64,000 nt of DNA from Paraperibacillus marinus (GTDB taxonomy: Bacteria; Bacillota; Bacilli; Bacillales; DSM-1321), in the NCBI RefSeq assembly GCF_046237605.1, contig NZ_CP143542.1, positions 682,001 through 746,000 of the forward strand, given 5' to 3'. The position numbers and the translations under genes were made by a program. The stretch's first letter is position 1. Every line of letters starts with the position of its first letter. Under the pieces are notes generated by a model, which did not search any database, was not told the DNA's origin, and was given only the letters and a program-made list of their open reading frames with translations. Positions 8,376 through 17,438 of this stretch are shown here, piece by piece.

Positions 8376-11114
8376 ATGACTTTGGAAAAGCAATTGGTTG
8401 CTAAGACTTTTTATGAAGCTTTTTTGCCAGATAATAGTTCCGGGCATGCTGAATCACTGCTTGGGGAAGCGCTTTTCCTGGGGCGGACTGATGAAACTGT
8501 AGATCTTTCAAATATTCGGTTTGCGCAAGGGGAAGTATATTACCATAATAAAGATTATGAATCTGCAATTTTTAAGTGGGAGCGTGTATCCAATGCGTTG
8601 AAGCTTTGGGCCGAGAAAAATATCGGGGACGCCCATTATGAAGAGGGAAACCTGACTGAAGCGGAGGGCGTTTATCTATCCATTGACACACATGATCCCA
8701 CCCTCAGATCGGAAACTGCACTTCAGCTTTTTTCCCTTTACATTAAACAGGAAAAAAAAGAATCGGCTGACAAGGTCATAAAAAAGATTGTCAGTGAACA
8801 CCCGGAATATCCAACCCTCACTGAAATTGCAAGGGTGTTTTATGAGGAGAATCACGACTGGCACAGTGCGGTTGAACTGGCAGCCAGCGAGTCTGTACGC
8901 ACGAGAGCGGGCGCATGGTTCAATACCCTGATTTCCTATATCAAGTCGGGAAGAGCTTCCGGGTTTGGACCCGAATACTTTAATCCGGCCATTGGCGCGG
9001 CAGAAAAAACCGATGATAGGATCTTTGAAGAGCTGACGGCAGCGTTATGGGAGAACTTCCGGGAACAGGAGGCTTACCTCGGCTGGATCGTCAACATCAA
9101 TAAACTCCTGGCCTTGATGGATATAACTTCTCATTCCTGGCGGAGGCTTTCGCCTCTGTTCAGGGAAACCTATCTTTATTTGGTAGGCGGTTCCTATACG
9201 CTTAAAGAAATCGATCACATCGTTCCCGGGCATGCCTCCGCCTGGCTTCTGCTCGCTGATGATCAGGATCTTCTGTTTGCCTCTTCGGCTGTTCTTGCCT
9301 GGAGCGAACTATTTCCGGAAAGCATCAGCCAGGATACGGTTCATGCGGCTGAACAGTCCATTTATCAATCAGATAAACAATATGACGGCCTGAAAAAAGG
9401 TATGGAACTATATGAATCGATCACATCCTGGGCGGGTGGCAACTCAGTGGCAGTCGATGCCAGCGAGGACTGGGTCATTAGGGAACTTCTGAATCTTGAC
9501 TCGCGCCATGTGATGGTTGCGGCAGCATCTGGAAACGGAAAGTTCACCTTTTCAAACTCAGTACTGGGCGAAAGCATCCTGAATGCCGACACTTCAGGCA
9601 TGATTGCATTTAAGAATCATCAGGATACGCTTATAAAACATACTGCAGAAGATGAAAAGAATCTTACATTTAAAGACTTCAATGAAGTGACAAGCCGCAG
9701 GCAGAGACAGGGAGATCTCATTGAGTTCAATCTGCCGTCAAGGTTCCTTCGGGAGAACAGGCTGATGCTTCTTGAGACGCCGGCCTTCAATGATCATAAT
9801 ACAGATATTAATCCTATGTTCTCTTATCTGCATTTTGCGGACAGCCTGCTGTATATCCTGAATGCCGATGATCCCTTCTCAGAAGAAGACAGGGAAATCT
9901 TGCTGAAGATCAGAGAGCAGGCGCCGGATCTGCCGCTCCACTTCATCATCAACAGCATGGATGCTTATTATGGCAAGGAGGCAGCCTCCCGTGTTGTAAA
10001 GGAAACCCTGGAGACGATTCAATCCTATTTCCCTCATGCCGGCATCTTCCCTTATTCTTCGGAAGAGGGCAGTTTTAAAGGATTCAGGGAGCTTGGCGAA
10101 TTCATTGAGTGGGGCTTTTCCCGGGGGAATTTCGAGAAGGAGCGCACGGCAAAGCTCTTATTCTATATCCGTCAGGCCTTAAAGGGACTGGTCCAAAAGC
10201 GCGTTGAGAATGAAAAGAAACTGGATCACCAGATCGGCTGGGATGTAGATATGCTCAGCAAGCTAAAAGGGGCGAGCCACCAGCTCGACGATTTTGAAAA
10301 AGGGAAGGCAGCCCGCATTCAGACGACCTTCTCCTCCATCAAGGCAAAGGTCAGGGCTGAGATGGAAGCCAAAATCCCTAAAATCCTGCAGAAAACGTCG
10401 GATATCATTACAGAAGACAGCAATTACGCTGACCTGGAGCGCAAGCTGAATATGGAGATGAATGAGCGGGTAGAAAGCTATATTGACCGGGATATCCTGC
10501 CGAGATTCTATCTCTCCCTCCAGGAATGGATCAAGACGGCTGCAGTTGAATTCAATGAAGGCCAGCAATTCCTCGATGAAATGAAGGATGGCTTCAATAA
10601 GCTGTATGGAAATGAGGAATTCGAGCTTAAGGGCGACTTCAGGGTGCTGGATGACTGGCGCCGCGATTCAGACCGGATGACGGGCGGCTACAGCCAGGAA
10701 CAGTTTTCCTTCTTGAACCGCTCGCCGCAGCAGATGCTGCTGAAGAGCGCCGGCAGACTCTTCGGAGCCATTTCACAGAACAATACGATGCTTCACAGCA
10801 AATATAAGCAATATGTAGAAAATGAAGATTATAGTGAAGCTGCAAGGAAGGTGACGGATAAATTCCTCATGCAGTTCGACATGTTTGAAAAATCCCTCGA
10901 ACGCGACGTGAAGATGTTCTTCAAGGAGCCAAACAAGGAAATCAATGGAGCAATCGAAGACACAGAGAAGACCATAACGGAGAATACCTCCGCTCTTGAG
11001 GGTCTGAAACAAAACCCATCAGCCTACTTCGATCCGCTCACCCTTTTTGAAGTCAGACTGCGCTCCTGTGAATGGATTATGATCGTGGATAAAGAAGTAC
11101 AGTATATTTATTAA
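8376..11114 (+). CDS. TPR protein fused to a degenerate dynamin-like GTPase domain
   Basis: A 912-residue protein starting at an ATG with GGAGG 9 bases upstream. Residues about 30-330 are TPR-like helical pairs (for example NIRFAQGEVYYHNKDYESAI). A dynamin-like G domain follows: P-loop ASGNGKFTFSNSVLG near residue 383, MLLETPAFND (G3) near 464, and FIINSMD (G4) near 524. In the P-loop the Ser/Thr that normally follows Lys is Phe, and G4 is NSMD rather than NKxD, so GTP hydrolysis may be weak or absent. Residues about 590-900 are long amphipathic helices, as in bacterial dynamin-like stalks, with no clear transmembrane segment. I infer membrane or scaffold binding; the function is unknown. Confidence 0.75.
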   Translation: MTLEKQLVAKTFYEAFLPDNSSGHAESLLGEALFLGRTDETVDLSNIRFAQGEVYYHNKDYESAIFKWERVSNALKLWAEKNIGDAHYEEGNLTEAEGVYLSIDTHDPTLRSETALQLFSLYIKQEKKESADKVIKKIVSEHPEYPTLTEIARVFYEENHDWHSAVELAASESVRTRAGAWFNTLISYIKSGRASGFGPEYFNPAIGAAEKTDDRIFEELTAALWENFREQEAYLGWIVNINKLLALMDITSHSWRRLSPLFRETYLYLVGGSYTLKEIDHIVPGHASAWLLLADDQDLLFASSAVLAWSELFPESISQDTVHAAEQSIYQSDKQYDGLKKGMELYESITSWAGGNSVAVDASEDWVIRELLNLDSRHVMVAAASGNGKFTFSNSVLGESILNADTSGMIAFKNHQDTLIKHTAEDEKNLTFKDFNEVTSRRQRQGDLIEFNLPSRFLRENRLMLLETPAFNDHNTDINPMFSYLHFADSLLYILNADDPFSEEDREILLKIREQAPDLPLHFIINSMDAYYGKEAASRVVKETLETIQSYFPHAGIFPYSSEEGSFKGFRELGEFIEWGFSRGNFEKERTAKLLFYIRQALKGLVQKRVENEKKLDHQIGWDVDMLSKLKGASHQLDDFEKGKAARIQTTFSSIKAKVRAEMEAKIPKILQKTSDIITEDSNYADLERKLNMEMNERVESYIDRDILPRFYLSLQEWIKTAAVEFNEGQQFLDEMKDGFNKLYGNEEFELKGDFRVLDDWRRDSDRMTGGYSQEQFSFLNRSPQQMLLKSAGRLFGAISQNNTMLHSKYKQYVENEDYSEAARKVTDKFLMQFDMFEKSLERDVKMFFKEPNKEINGAIEDTEKTITENTSALEGLKQNPSAYFDPLTLFEVRLRSCEWIMIVDKEVQYIY

Positions 11115-11118
11115 ACCA

Positions 11119-11151
11119 AAAAAGATGGCTCCCCAGCGGAGTCATCTTTTT
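11119..11151 (+). terminator. Terminator after TPR/dynamin-like gene
   Basis: AAAAGATGGCTCC and GGAGTCATCTTTT arms around CCAGC, followed by a T-tract. Confidence 0.85.
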
Positions 11152-11295
11152 GTCTGATGAGATTCCCCTGCCTGGCTTATACAATCGTTTGAAGTCCCCC
11201 GTATGATTTTTTGCCCATTTGGAATTCTTCTATGCTGAAAATTATGGAGGAAAACCTGAAATTTTAGCGAAATAAATCATAAGGAGGCGAGTCTG

Positions 11296-13290
11296 ATGTT
11301 CGATAAATGGAGAACGGCGATAAAAGAAGAATTTTCAAAGAGGCAGGCATACCGCTATGCAGAACGGATTTCCCAATACCACCGCATCCAGGCTTCACCT
11401 GGGTACCGGGCTGCTGCCGGCGAGGTGATTCAGCTTTTAAAAAGGGATGGAGTCGAGGCAGAGATAATATCGTATCCTGCAGAATTTGGCGGCCGGCTAT
11501 TGTCTCACCGCACCTTTAAAGAATGGCATTGCAGCTCTGCTGAATTATGGGTTGAAACACCGGTGCGCGAAAGGATTGCCAGGTTTGAGGAAGAGGAAAT
11601 ATCCCTGGTTCAGCGGAGTATCTCAACGCCGCCGGAAGGAATCCGGGCTGAACTGGCTGTAGTTGAAAATGGAAATGAAGAGGCGGGATACGAGGGTGTG
11701 GATATCAAGGGGAAGCTTGTGCTTGTGCAGGGGGCGCCTGCGCTTGTCCATGCTTTGGCCGTGGAAAAATACGGGGCAGCAGGATTGATATTTGAAAATC
11801 TCAACGATTACCCTCCTCTCCGGACCAGGATGGATATGCCTGATACACGGCAGTATACCTCCTTCTGGTGGGATAGCGAGGAGCAGCCTAAAACCTTTGG
11901 CTTTGTTGTATCCCCAAGGATTGCAGACAGGCTGAAGGCACTTGCCTCGAAACAAAAGGTGACCCTTACAGCCAGGGTGGATGCCAGGCTTTATGATGGA
12001 AGCTATGAAAATATTGAATATTTCATCCCTGGAAAGAAGGAGAAAGAAATCCTGCTGGTGAGCCATCTTTGCCACCCTTATCCGGGAGGTCAGGATAATT
12101 CGTCAGGACCCGGAACCCTGATGGAGGTCATGAGGACTCTGACAAAGCTTATCAAAACAGGAATCCTCCCTGAACCGGAGTTTGGCATCCGGTTTCTAAT
12201 GATGCCGGAAATGTACGGAACCTGTGCATATTTGGATCAGCACCCTGAGCGGATTCCCCATACCATCGCCGCACTTAACCTTGATATGGTCGGCGCAGAC
12301 CAGACGAAAGGCGGCGGGCCGCTGTGTGTGGAACAGCCCCCTATGGCTGTGCCAACCTTCACAGACCGTTATATATACCATATCATTGAGAAACTCTCTA
12401 CAAATGCCGCCAACTTCACAGGCACATCTCAGTATAGTACCATTCATCATTTGCGGACCCGCCATTCGGGAGGCAGCGACCATTATATTCTGTCAGATTC
12501 GTCCATAGGCATTCCCTGTCCCATGCTGATTCAATGGCCGGACCGGCATTACCATACCACATCGGACACACCAGCCAACCTGGATGGGGCGATGATGGAG
12601 CTGACCGGCCTGGCCGCCGCCCTGTACAGCTATGGACTGGCGAATGGAAGTGAAGAGGATTGGATTTCCTACCTGTTCCATCACACCGGCACAATCTCAG
12701 CAGAGCTTTCTTCTGCAAGAGAATGGATTATGAAGCAGTCCTTTTCAGCGGCTGAGGCCAAAAAAGCGGTCGGCCATTTTTGCTCTTACGAAAAACAGGC
12801 ATTAGAAGAGCTGGGACGCTATGCAGCCCTGCGAGGATTTGCCAAGGCTTTAGAGCTCGCTGATTGGGCGATGGACATTCAGAAGAAACAGGCGGAGCTG
12901 TGTGCCGGGATGGCTGGCAGGGAGCTGATGCTCTACGGCAGGGAAGAGCGGGTGCCGGAAGAGCCGCGGCCGGCCTGGCAGGGGGCTGTTTATTCCCGCT
13001 GTATCCGCGGACCTCTTCGTCTTTTTGATGAGCTGAGTGCTTTTTCGCTGGAAGAGAAGCTGAAGTGGTACAGGGAGTATGAAAGTACTGTGCCGATGGG
13101 ATATTCCGACTTTATCTTCAATTGGATGGACGGAAGGCGGACTGCGGGTGAAATCGTGGAGATGGTTCAGCTTGAAACTGGCCAGCATCACCCCGTGTAT
13201 GCCAAGAAACTGCTGGAGCTTTGCCTTGGACTCGGAATCCTAGAGAAGGCGGGGGTGGCTGAAAGCAGCAAGGCTAAGATGCATTCATGA
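11296..13290 (+). CDS. M28-type aminopeptidase (DUF4910/PA-domain family)
   Basis: A 664-residue cytoplasmic-looking protein without a signal peptide. An N-terminal segment is followed by a PA-like insert (about residues 110-220, with VDIKGKLVLVQGA) and a Zn-peptidase core. Candidate metal ligands are the His and Asp of LVSHLCHPYPGGQDNSSG, the Glu of MMPEMYG, the Asp of LNLDMVGAD and the His of RHYHTTSDT. The last 150 residues look helical. These enzymes trim amino acids from peptide N-termini, but the exact substrate is unknown. AAGGAGG precedes the ATG. The DinB gene follows after 36 bp and may be co-transcribed. Confidence 0.8.
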   Translation: MFDKWRTAIKEEFSKRQAYRYAERISQYHRIQASPGYRAAAGEVIQLLKRDGVEAEIISYPAEFGGRLLSHRTFKEWHCSSAELWVETPVRERIARFEEEEISLVQRSISTPPEGIRAELAVVENGNEEAGYEGVDIKGKLVLVQGAPALVHALAVEKYGAAGLIFENLNDYPPLRTRMDMPDTRQYTSFWWDSEEQPKTFGFVVSPRIADRLKALASKQKVTLTARVDARLYDGSYENIEYFIPGKKEKEILLVSHLCHPYPGGQDNSSGPGTLMEVMRTLTKLIKTGILPEPEFGIRFLMMPEMYGTCAYLDQHPERIPHTIAALNLDMVGADQTKGGGPLCVEQPPMAVPTFTDRYIYHIIEKLSTNAANFTGTSQYSTIHHLRTRHSGGSDHYILSDSSIGIPCPMLIQWPDRHYHTTSDTPANLDGAMMELTGLAAALYSYGLANGSEEDWISYLFHHTGTISAELSSAREWIMKQSFSAAEAKKAVGHFCSYEKQALEELGRYAALRGFAKALELADWAMDIQKKQAELCAGMAGRELMLYGREERVPEEPRPAWQGAVYSRCIRGPLRLFDELSAFSLEEKLKWYREYESTVPMGYSDFIFNWMDGRRTAGEIVEMVQLETGQHHPVYAKKLLELCLGLGILEKAGVAESSKAKMHS

Positions 13291-13326
13291 TATAATGCAG
13301 ACAAAGAGCATACTGGAGGGGATAGA

Positions 13327-13815
13327 GTGGAAAGCAACAAGCAATTCCGGGAAGAGCTGATAAGCAGTGTGGATACCCTCACGGATGAACAGCTTAATCA
13401 GGTGCTTGAAGAGGGAAGATGGACGATCGCACAAGTTCTCGAGCATCTATATTTAATGGAGAAGACGATCACGAAGGGGATTGCCGGCGCCCTTGCAAAA
13501 GAGGGAGGCACGGAACCGGAGGAGAAACCCATCCAGCTGGCCGTGAACCGCAGCCGCAAAGTGGATGCCCCCGAGCATCTGACACCTTCTTCGGAGCTCA
13601 AGACTCTTCATGAATTGATTGAAAAACTAGGAACATCCCGCCAGGAACTAATGGAAGTAGTGAATGGGGCAGATGAGGCATCACTAAGGAACAGGTCGCT
13701 CCCTCATCCAGTATTCGGCGAATTGAGTTTGAAGCAATGGATACCATTTATCGGCTACCATGAAAAGCGCCATCTTGAACAGATTGAAGAATTGAAAGTC
13801 AGACTGATCAACTGA
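13327..13815 (+). CDS. DinB-family protein
   Basis: A 162-residue four-helix protein of the DinB/YfiT superfamily. The putative metal-binding histidines are in IAQVLEHLYLMEKTI and in the C-terminal GYHEKRHLEQIEEL (HxxxH). Members include metal-dependent thiol-transferases that use bacillithiol, which suits this organism, but many are uncharacterised. The start is GTG, with GGAGGGG 6 bases upstream. It lies 36 bp after the M28-type peptidase gene and is followed by a terminator. Confidence 0.85.
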   Translation: MESNKQFREELISSVDTLTDEQLNQVLEEGRWTIAQVLEHLYLMEKTITKGIAGALAKEGGTEPEEKPIQLAVNRSRKVDAPEHLTPSSELKTLHELIEKLGTSRQELMEVVNGADEASLRNRSLPHPVFGELSLKQWIPFIGYHEKRHLEQIEELKVRLIN

Positions 13816-13831
13816 ACATAAGATGTGAAAG

Positions 13832-13860
13832 GCTGCGGGCAGGTGCCGGCAGTTTTTTTC
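13832..13860 (+). terminator. Terminator after dinB-like gene
   Basis: CTGC-g-GGCA and TGCC-g-GCAG arms, followed by seven T. Confidence 0.85.
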
Positions 13861-13945
13861 TTGAAATATATTACATATAAATTTAAGCCAAATCAGTTCC
13901 TGCCCTGTCTAATAGTTGAATGAGTGAAAAAAGAGGGTGAGTTCA

Positions 13946-14464
13946 ATGAACAAACTAGTGAGAAAAGCCCAAAGAGGAGACAGCAAAGCCTTTTTGAAGC
14001 TTTTTCAGCAGTATGAAGAGGACATATACCGGATGGCATATGTCTATGTCAAAAATGAAGAGGATGCGCTGGATGTCCTGCAGGAGGTGGCTTATCGTTC
14101 ATTCAATAAAATAGGAACATTGAAGAATCCTGAATATTTCAAGACATGGCTGATCAGGATTGCCATTACCTGTTCCATCGATTTAGTCAATAAGAATAAG
14201 AAAGTGGTGCAGCTAAAACCCGAATATGAAGAGTTCATCGGGCTTGAAGAGGAGGATGTTTCTCTTTCCATCACACTCCAGGAATTATTGGAACGGTTAA
14301 ATGAAGACGAGAAAAGTATGGTTTACCTGAGGTTTTATGAAGGCTACTCATTCAAAGAAATCGCCAGCCTGGCCGGTGTTCCGCTCGGAACCGCAAAATC
14401 GGTCCTATACCGGGCGTTGGGCAAGCTCAGGAAACAATTCAAGGAGGCGGATCTCTATGAATAA
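13946..14464 (+). CDS. ECF-type RNA polymerase sigma factor
   Basis: A 172-residue sigma factor with region 2 (FLKLFQQYEEDIYRMAYVYVKNEEDALDVLQEV, about residues 15-60) and region 4 (YEGYSFKEIASLAGVPLGTAKSVLYRALGKLRK, about 125-165). The pattern is that of the SigV/YlaC group. The ATG at 13946 follows GAGGGTG by about 7 bases; an in-frame GTG at 13937 lies inside that ribosome binding site. It overlaps the next gene by 8 bp, which codes for a DUF4179-type membrane protein and probable anti-sigma factor, so the two are translationally coupled. I could not identify a self-recognised promoter upstream. Confidence 0.92.
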   Translation: MNKLVRKAQRGDSKAFLKLFQQYEEDIYRMAYVYVKNEEDALDVLQEVAYRSFNKIGTLKNPEYFKTWLIRIAITCSIDLVNKNKKVVQLKPEYEEFIGLEEEDVSLSITLQELLERLNEDEKSMVYLRFYEGYSFKEIASLAGVPLGTAKSVLYRALGKLRKQFKEADLYE

Positions 14465-15563
14465 TATAAAGCAGGAATTAAACCGCATCAAGATTCCAGG
14501 CGGATTGCATGAAAGAGCGAAGCTGGGTGTCCAAAAAGCAATAATGGAGCAAAAAGCAATGCCGGGCGGAGTCTTTAACAGAAAAAAGACTTTGTACAAA
14601 AGGCTGGCCATTGCAGCGGCGGCATGCCTGCTTGCCTTGTCGGCCATGACATTTACCCCTGTTCTTGCAGCCATACAAGAGGCCGTCGACAAGATTTTTT
14701 CCAGCGGCCATATCGATGATGGGGGCCTGAAAACGGCGGTGAGCAAAGGCCATGGACAGATCATTGATCAGATTTATTATGACAAAAAAAATGATATAAC
14801 CGTCCACTTTGAAAGCATCATGACAGATGATAAAGAGACCAAACTTTTGTTCACTTATCAAAGTAAAAAGACCAATTTAAAGAATTATTATATTGATATA
14901 TTTGAAGGGCAGAGTTCCATCTCTTTAGTGAATGGAGGGACGAAAACCAGGCTTAACCATGTAGGATGGGGAAGCAGATATTATAGCCGCAAACAAAATA
15001 AAGTGGCAGAAGCTCTGTCGTTCAATTCTATTAAAGAATTGGAAGGCCGGACTGTCAAACTTGAAATTGAAAACCTGACGATTTATGGAGGAAGAGAGTC
15101 CGGAATGGTCGAAACCAAATGGCCCCTCAGCTTTAAGCTGGGTAAGCCGGGGGTTTCAGACAGGGAGAATGCAGTATTGAACAAAAGCTTTACCTTTGAA
15201 GGAGAAACTTATCTCATCAAGCAGGTGGAGTTTTCCGCCTTGGAGACCAGGGTGATCGTCTCCGGATCTGATACAAAAAAAGTCGTAGAAAATGGTGTGA
15301 AATACGATGTTATGAGCAAATTGGAGCGCCAGCTGCTGAATGCAAGGAAATTTGATAAAGAGCACGGCTACACCTATAATGGAAAAAAATCAGGCGTTTT
15401 CCTGATGTCTGACGGAGTGAAGGCTGTCCCTATATTCAGCAAAGGGGAAATAGAGGGAATGGATGATGAATACATCATGAGCTTTGAACCCGTCAAAAAC
15501 CGCAGGGACTGTACCCTGGAAGTCGGGAATAAATTAAGAATTCCTTTGGCAGAGGAGCGCTGA
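14457..15563 (+). CDS. DUF4179-domain membrane-anchored anti-sigma factor
   Basis: A 368-residue protein with a short cytoplasmic N-terminus (about 45 residues), one transmembrane segment (LAIAAAACLLALSAMTFTPVLA, about 48-70) and a large extracellular part. The start of the outer part (AAIQEAVDKIFSSGH) matches DUF4179 proteins, which pair with ECF sigma factors in Bacillus. The likely job is to hold the upstream sigma factor at the membrane and release it on an envelope signal. It overlaps the sigma gene by 8 bp. No zinc-binding anti-sigma motif is obvious. The 52-bp repeat array begins 48 bp after its stop. Confidence 0.8.
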   Translation: MNNIKQELNRIKIPGGLHERAKLGVQKAIMEQKAMPGGVFNRKKTLYKRLAIAAAACLLALSAMTFTPVLAAIQEAVDKIFSSGHIDDGGLKTAVSKGHGQIIDQIYYDKKNDITVHFESIMTDDKETKLLFTYQSKKTNLKNYYIDIFEGQSSISLVNGGTKTRLNHVGWGSRYYSRKQNKVAEALSFNSIKELEGRTVKLEIENLTIYGGRESGMVETKWPLSFKLGKPGVSDRENAVLNKSFTFEGETYLIKQVEFSALETRVIVSGSDTKKVVENGVKYDVMSKLERQLLNARKFDKEHGYTYNGKKSGVFLMSDGVKAVPIFSKGEIEGMDDEYIMSFEPVKNRRDCTLEVGNKLRIPLAEER

Positions 15564-15610
15564 TCAACAGGGAAATCTGGAGGCAGGCTGGGAGCCTTCA
15601 TCAAAAGTAG

Positions 15611-16017
15611 GAAGGACATTTGGAAGCCGTCCGGCCGTTGAAAAGTCCTTCATCGGTGGCATGAAGGACATTTGGAAGCCGATTGGCCGTTGAAAAGTCC
15701 TTCATCGGTGGTATGAAGGACATTTGGAAGCCGATTGGCCCGTGAAAATTCCTTCATCGGTGGTATGAAGGACATTTGGAAGCCGATTGGCCGTTGAAAA
15801 GTCCTTCATCGGTGGCATGAAGGACATTTGGAAGCCGCCCGGCCGGTGAAAAGTCCTTCATCGGTGGTATGAAGGACATTTGGAAGCCGATTGGCCGTTG
15901 AAAAGTCCTTCATCGGTGGTATGAAGGACATTTGGAAGCCGATTGGCCGTTGAAAAGTCCTTCATCGGTGGTATGAAGGACATTTGGAAGCCGTCCGGCC
16001 GTTGAAAAGTCCTTCAT
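15611..16017. repeat. Tandem array of eight 52-bp hairpin units
   Basis: Units start at 15611, 15663, 15715, 15767, 15819, 15871, 15923 and 15975. Each begins GAAGGACATTT and carries AAAAGTCCTTC about 30 bases in, so each can fold as an 11-base arm with one mismatch. The inner loop holds a smaller palindrome, GCCGATTGGC or GCCGTCCGGC. Most changes between units fall in this loop. A period of 52 is not a multiple of three, and stops appear in all frames, so it is not coding. A single degenerate relative lies at 26742-26778. Confidence 0.95.
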
Positions 16018-16095
16018 GAGTCACAGGAAAACATATTTTCACCAGCGGGAAAAAAACTTACTGAAAGAAGCACACCAATATTTGAAAATTTATCT

Positions 16096-16128
16096 TAAAA
16101 GGACTGGCCGCATAGCCAGTCCTTTTAC
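16096..16128. terminator. Terminator for the UDG-fold gene (minus strand)
   Basis: AAAAGGACTGGC-cgcata-GCCAGTCCTTTT has A and T tracts on both sides, so it can work in both directions. It mainly closes the minus-strand gene that ends at 16125. Confidence 0.85.
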
Positions 16129-16871
16129 TTTGTCCTAAAGGCGTGCTCAATGATTTTCATAAAGCTTTCTTTTTGTTCCTCAAATTGCTTTTTTCGATGG
16201 CCGTTAGCTCCCGATGGGTGCGGAAAACCGAATAGGCATGGAACAGATGGAATTATATGATTTTCCTGCAAATGCCGGATGACTTCGCCTACCGCTTTTC
16301 CCAGGGGAATCAACAGCAGCACTTTTGATTGCAGTGAATTCAGTTCTTTTGGAAATGCCTCATAGGCATATTTCTTCAATAAAGCAGACTGGTAGACAGC
16401 CGGAGAGTGGCCGGTGTAGTTCTGGCCGTTCTTGAACACTGGATATTTTATGATGGAGGTTGTATGGAGCAGATCATCTCTTGTGCCAAACAGCTCGCCT
16501 GCACCCGAAAGGCCGATGTGTTCAGGCAATCCGCAGCCATCCAGCATCTCAATCAGGTTTTTCCTCATGGTTCCCGCGAACCTGGCACTCCTTTTGGTAT
16601 GCTGAAGCAACTCGTTTAATTCCATCTCAAGCTCCATACCGGCCCTTGCTGCTTCGAAAGCTGTTTTCATCTGGTACCATCCCGGCGTGATGCCGGCAAT
16701 GACCACTCTTGCCTCTCTGTTGACCCATTCATTGTGGGGAGCATAGTACAGGGCAAGTTCCGCTTCTTTCTCGATGAGGAACCGCGGTGTCAATAAATCT
16801 TGTTTATCCAGGTTGCCCGCCTCTAAAGTTTGGATGGCCTGATAAAAGTGTGTGAACGCTTCGCTCTGCAT
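16125..16871 (-). CDS. Uracil-DNA-glycosylase-fold protein
   Basis: A 248-residue protein. VVIAGITPGWYQMKTA near residue 57 matches the GxxPG loop of the UDG superfamily, and GFPHPSGANGHRKKQF near residue 220 matches the HPS motif of the DNA-binding loop. Members of this fold remove damaged or deaminated bases from DNA. The catalytic Asp/Asn after the first motif is not clear, so activity is inferred only from the fold. It is a single gene with a bidirectional terminator at its 3' end. Confidence 0.55.
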   Translation of the reverse strand: MQSEAFTHFYQAIQTLEAGNLDKQDLLTPRFLIEKEAELALYYAPHNEWVNREARVVIAGITPGWYQMKTAFEAARAGMELEMELNELLQHTKRSARFAGTMRKNLIEMLDGCGLPEHIGLSGAGELFGTRDDLLHTTSIIKYPVFKNGQNYTGHSPAVYQSALLKKYAYEAFPKELNSLQSKVLLLIPLGKAVGEVIRHLQENHIIPSVPCLFGFPHPSGANGHRKKQFEEQKESFMKIIEHAFRTK

Positions 16872-16922
16872 CTATATCTCATCCCCTCTGGCCTTTACTT
16901 TATTATTCCCATCCAGGGGCAG

Positions 16923-16950
16923 AAAAAAGCCCGCAATGTTTGCGGGCTTC
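16923..16950 (-). terminator. Terminator downstream of protease remnant
   Basis: AGCCCGCAA-ac-TTGCGGGCT-type stem on the minus strand, followed by TTTTTTCT. It closes the 3' end of the InhA-like remnant. Confidence 0.8.
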
Positions 16951-16974
16951 AAAGGAAACTAAGAATATAGCATT

Positions 16975-17253
16975 CTATTTTTGTCTGGAGATTTCTATCA
17001 AGCCTACTGATTTATCTTTTGCCATGTCTGTCACAAGGACTTTCAACCCGTAATTTTCAATATTTCTGCCCGCATCCGGCATGTACATATTGTTGAAGTC
17101 CTTGCTGTCATTAAACAGAGGGATGCCCCGCTGGCTAGGGAAGGCAAGGGTTTGGTCAGGGTAAACAAGATTCAGGCCGGAAGTAGGCATGAAGCCGAAT
17201 GCTGCATCGGCCAGGTGATAGCGGGTGGACGCCTGGATGCCAGTGCTCCGTAA
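16975..17253 (-). pseudogene. C-terminal remnant of an immune-inhibitor-A-type (M6) metalloprotease
   Basis: The minus frame reads RYHLADAAFGFMPTSG, then YPDQTLAFPSQRGIPLFND, then PDAGRNIENYGLKVLVTD and ends MAKDKSVGLIEISRQK. This resembles the extreme C-terminus of secreted M6 proteases of the InhA family (a DAGFSF-like block, a PxFDD-like block, and a final beta strand). The zinc-binding HExxH domain and about 90 percent of the protein are missing. The open frame runs upstream to a stop near 17300, but similarity appears to stop around 17230-17250. A terminator is still in place downstream. I assigned the family from memory of its C-terminus, so it needs a search. Confidence 0.55.
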
Positions 17254-17379
17254 GAAGAACAGGCAGCCCCAAAGGATGGGGAGAATGTCCAGGGTTCACA
17301 GCCTGAAAAAGCAGCTGATACAGAAGTGGTTAAGGAGCCTGAAGCCAAGGAGAGTACCGATAGTGGTTCATCAGATTAA
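17254..17379 (+). pseudogene. C-terminal tail of a lost plus-strand gene
   Basis: A 41-codon plus-strand frame with no start codon or ribosome binding site. It reads EEQAAPKDGENVQGSQPEKA and continues with acidic, Pro/Ser-rich sequence ending STDSGSSD. It directly precedes a 23-bp-arm terminator-like hairpin, as the end of a real gene would. It is blocked upstream by TAA at 17251. The tail looks like the hydrophilic end of a secreted or surface protein. It abuts the InhA-like remnant, so one deletion could have removed both upstream parts. Confidence 0.4.
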
Positions 17380-17430
17380 CACACACAAAGAAGGAAGAGG
17401 ATTCACCTCTTCCTTCTTTGTGTGTGTTAG
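17378..17430. terminator. Long perfect inverted repeat, bidirectional terminator
   Basis: Arms of 23 bases (AACACACACAAAGAAGGAAGAGG and its complement) pair perfectly around ATTCA. It separates the plus-strand tail from the minus-strand M14 carboxypeptidase gene. There is no long T-tract. Confidence 0.75.
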
Positions 17431-17438
17431 TCTTTCTA

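Noticed and set aside
15611..16017. CRISPR array
   Set aside because: Units are contiguous 52-mers without variable spacers of constant length, each is a long hairpin, and no cas gene is near.
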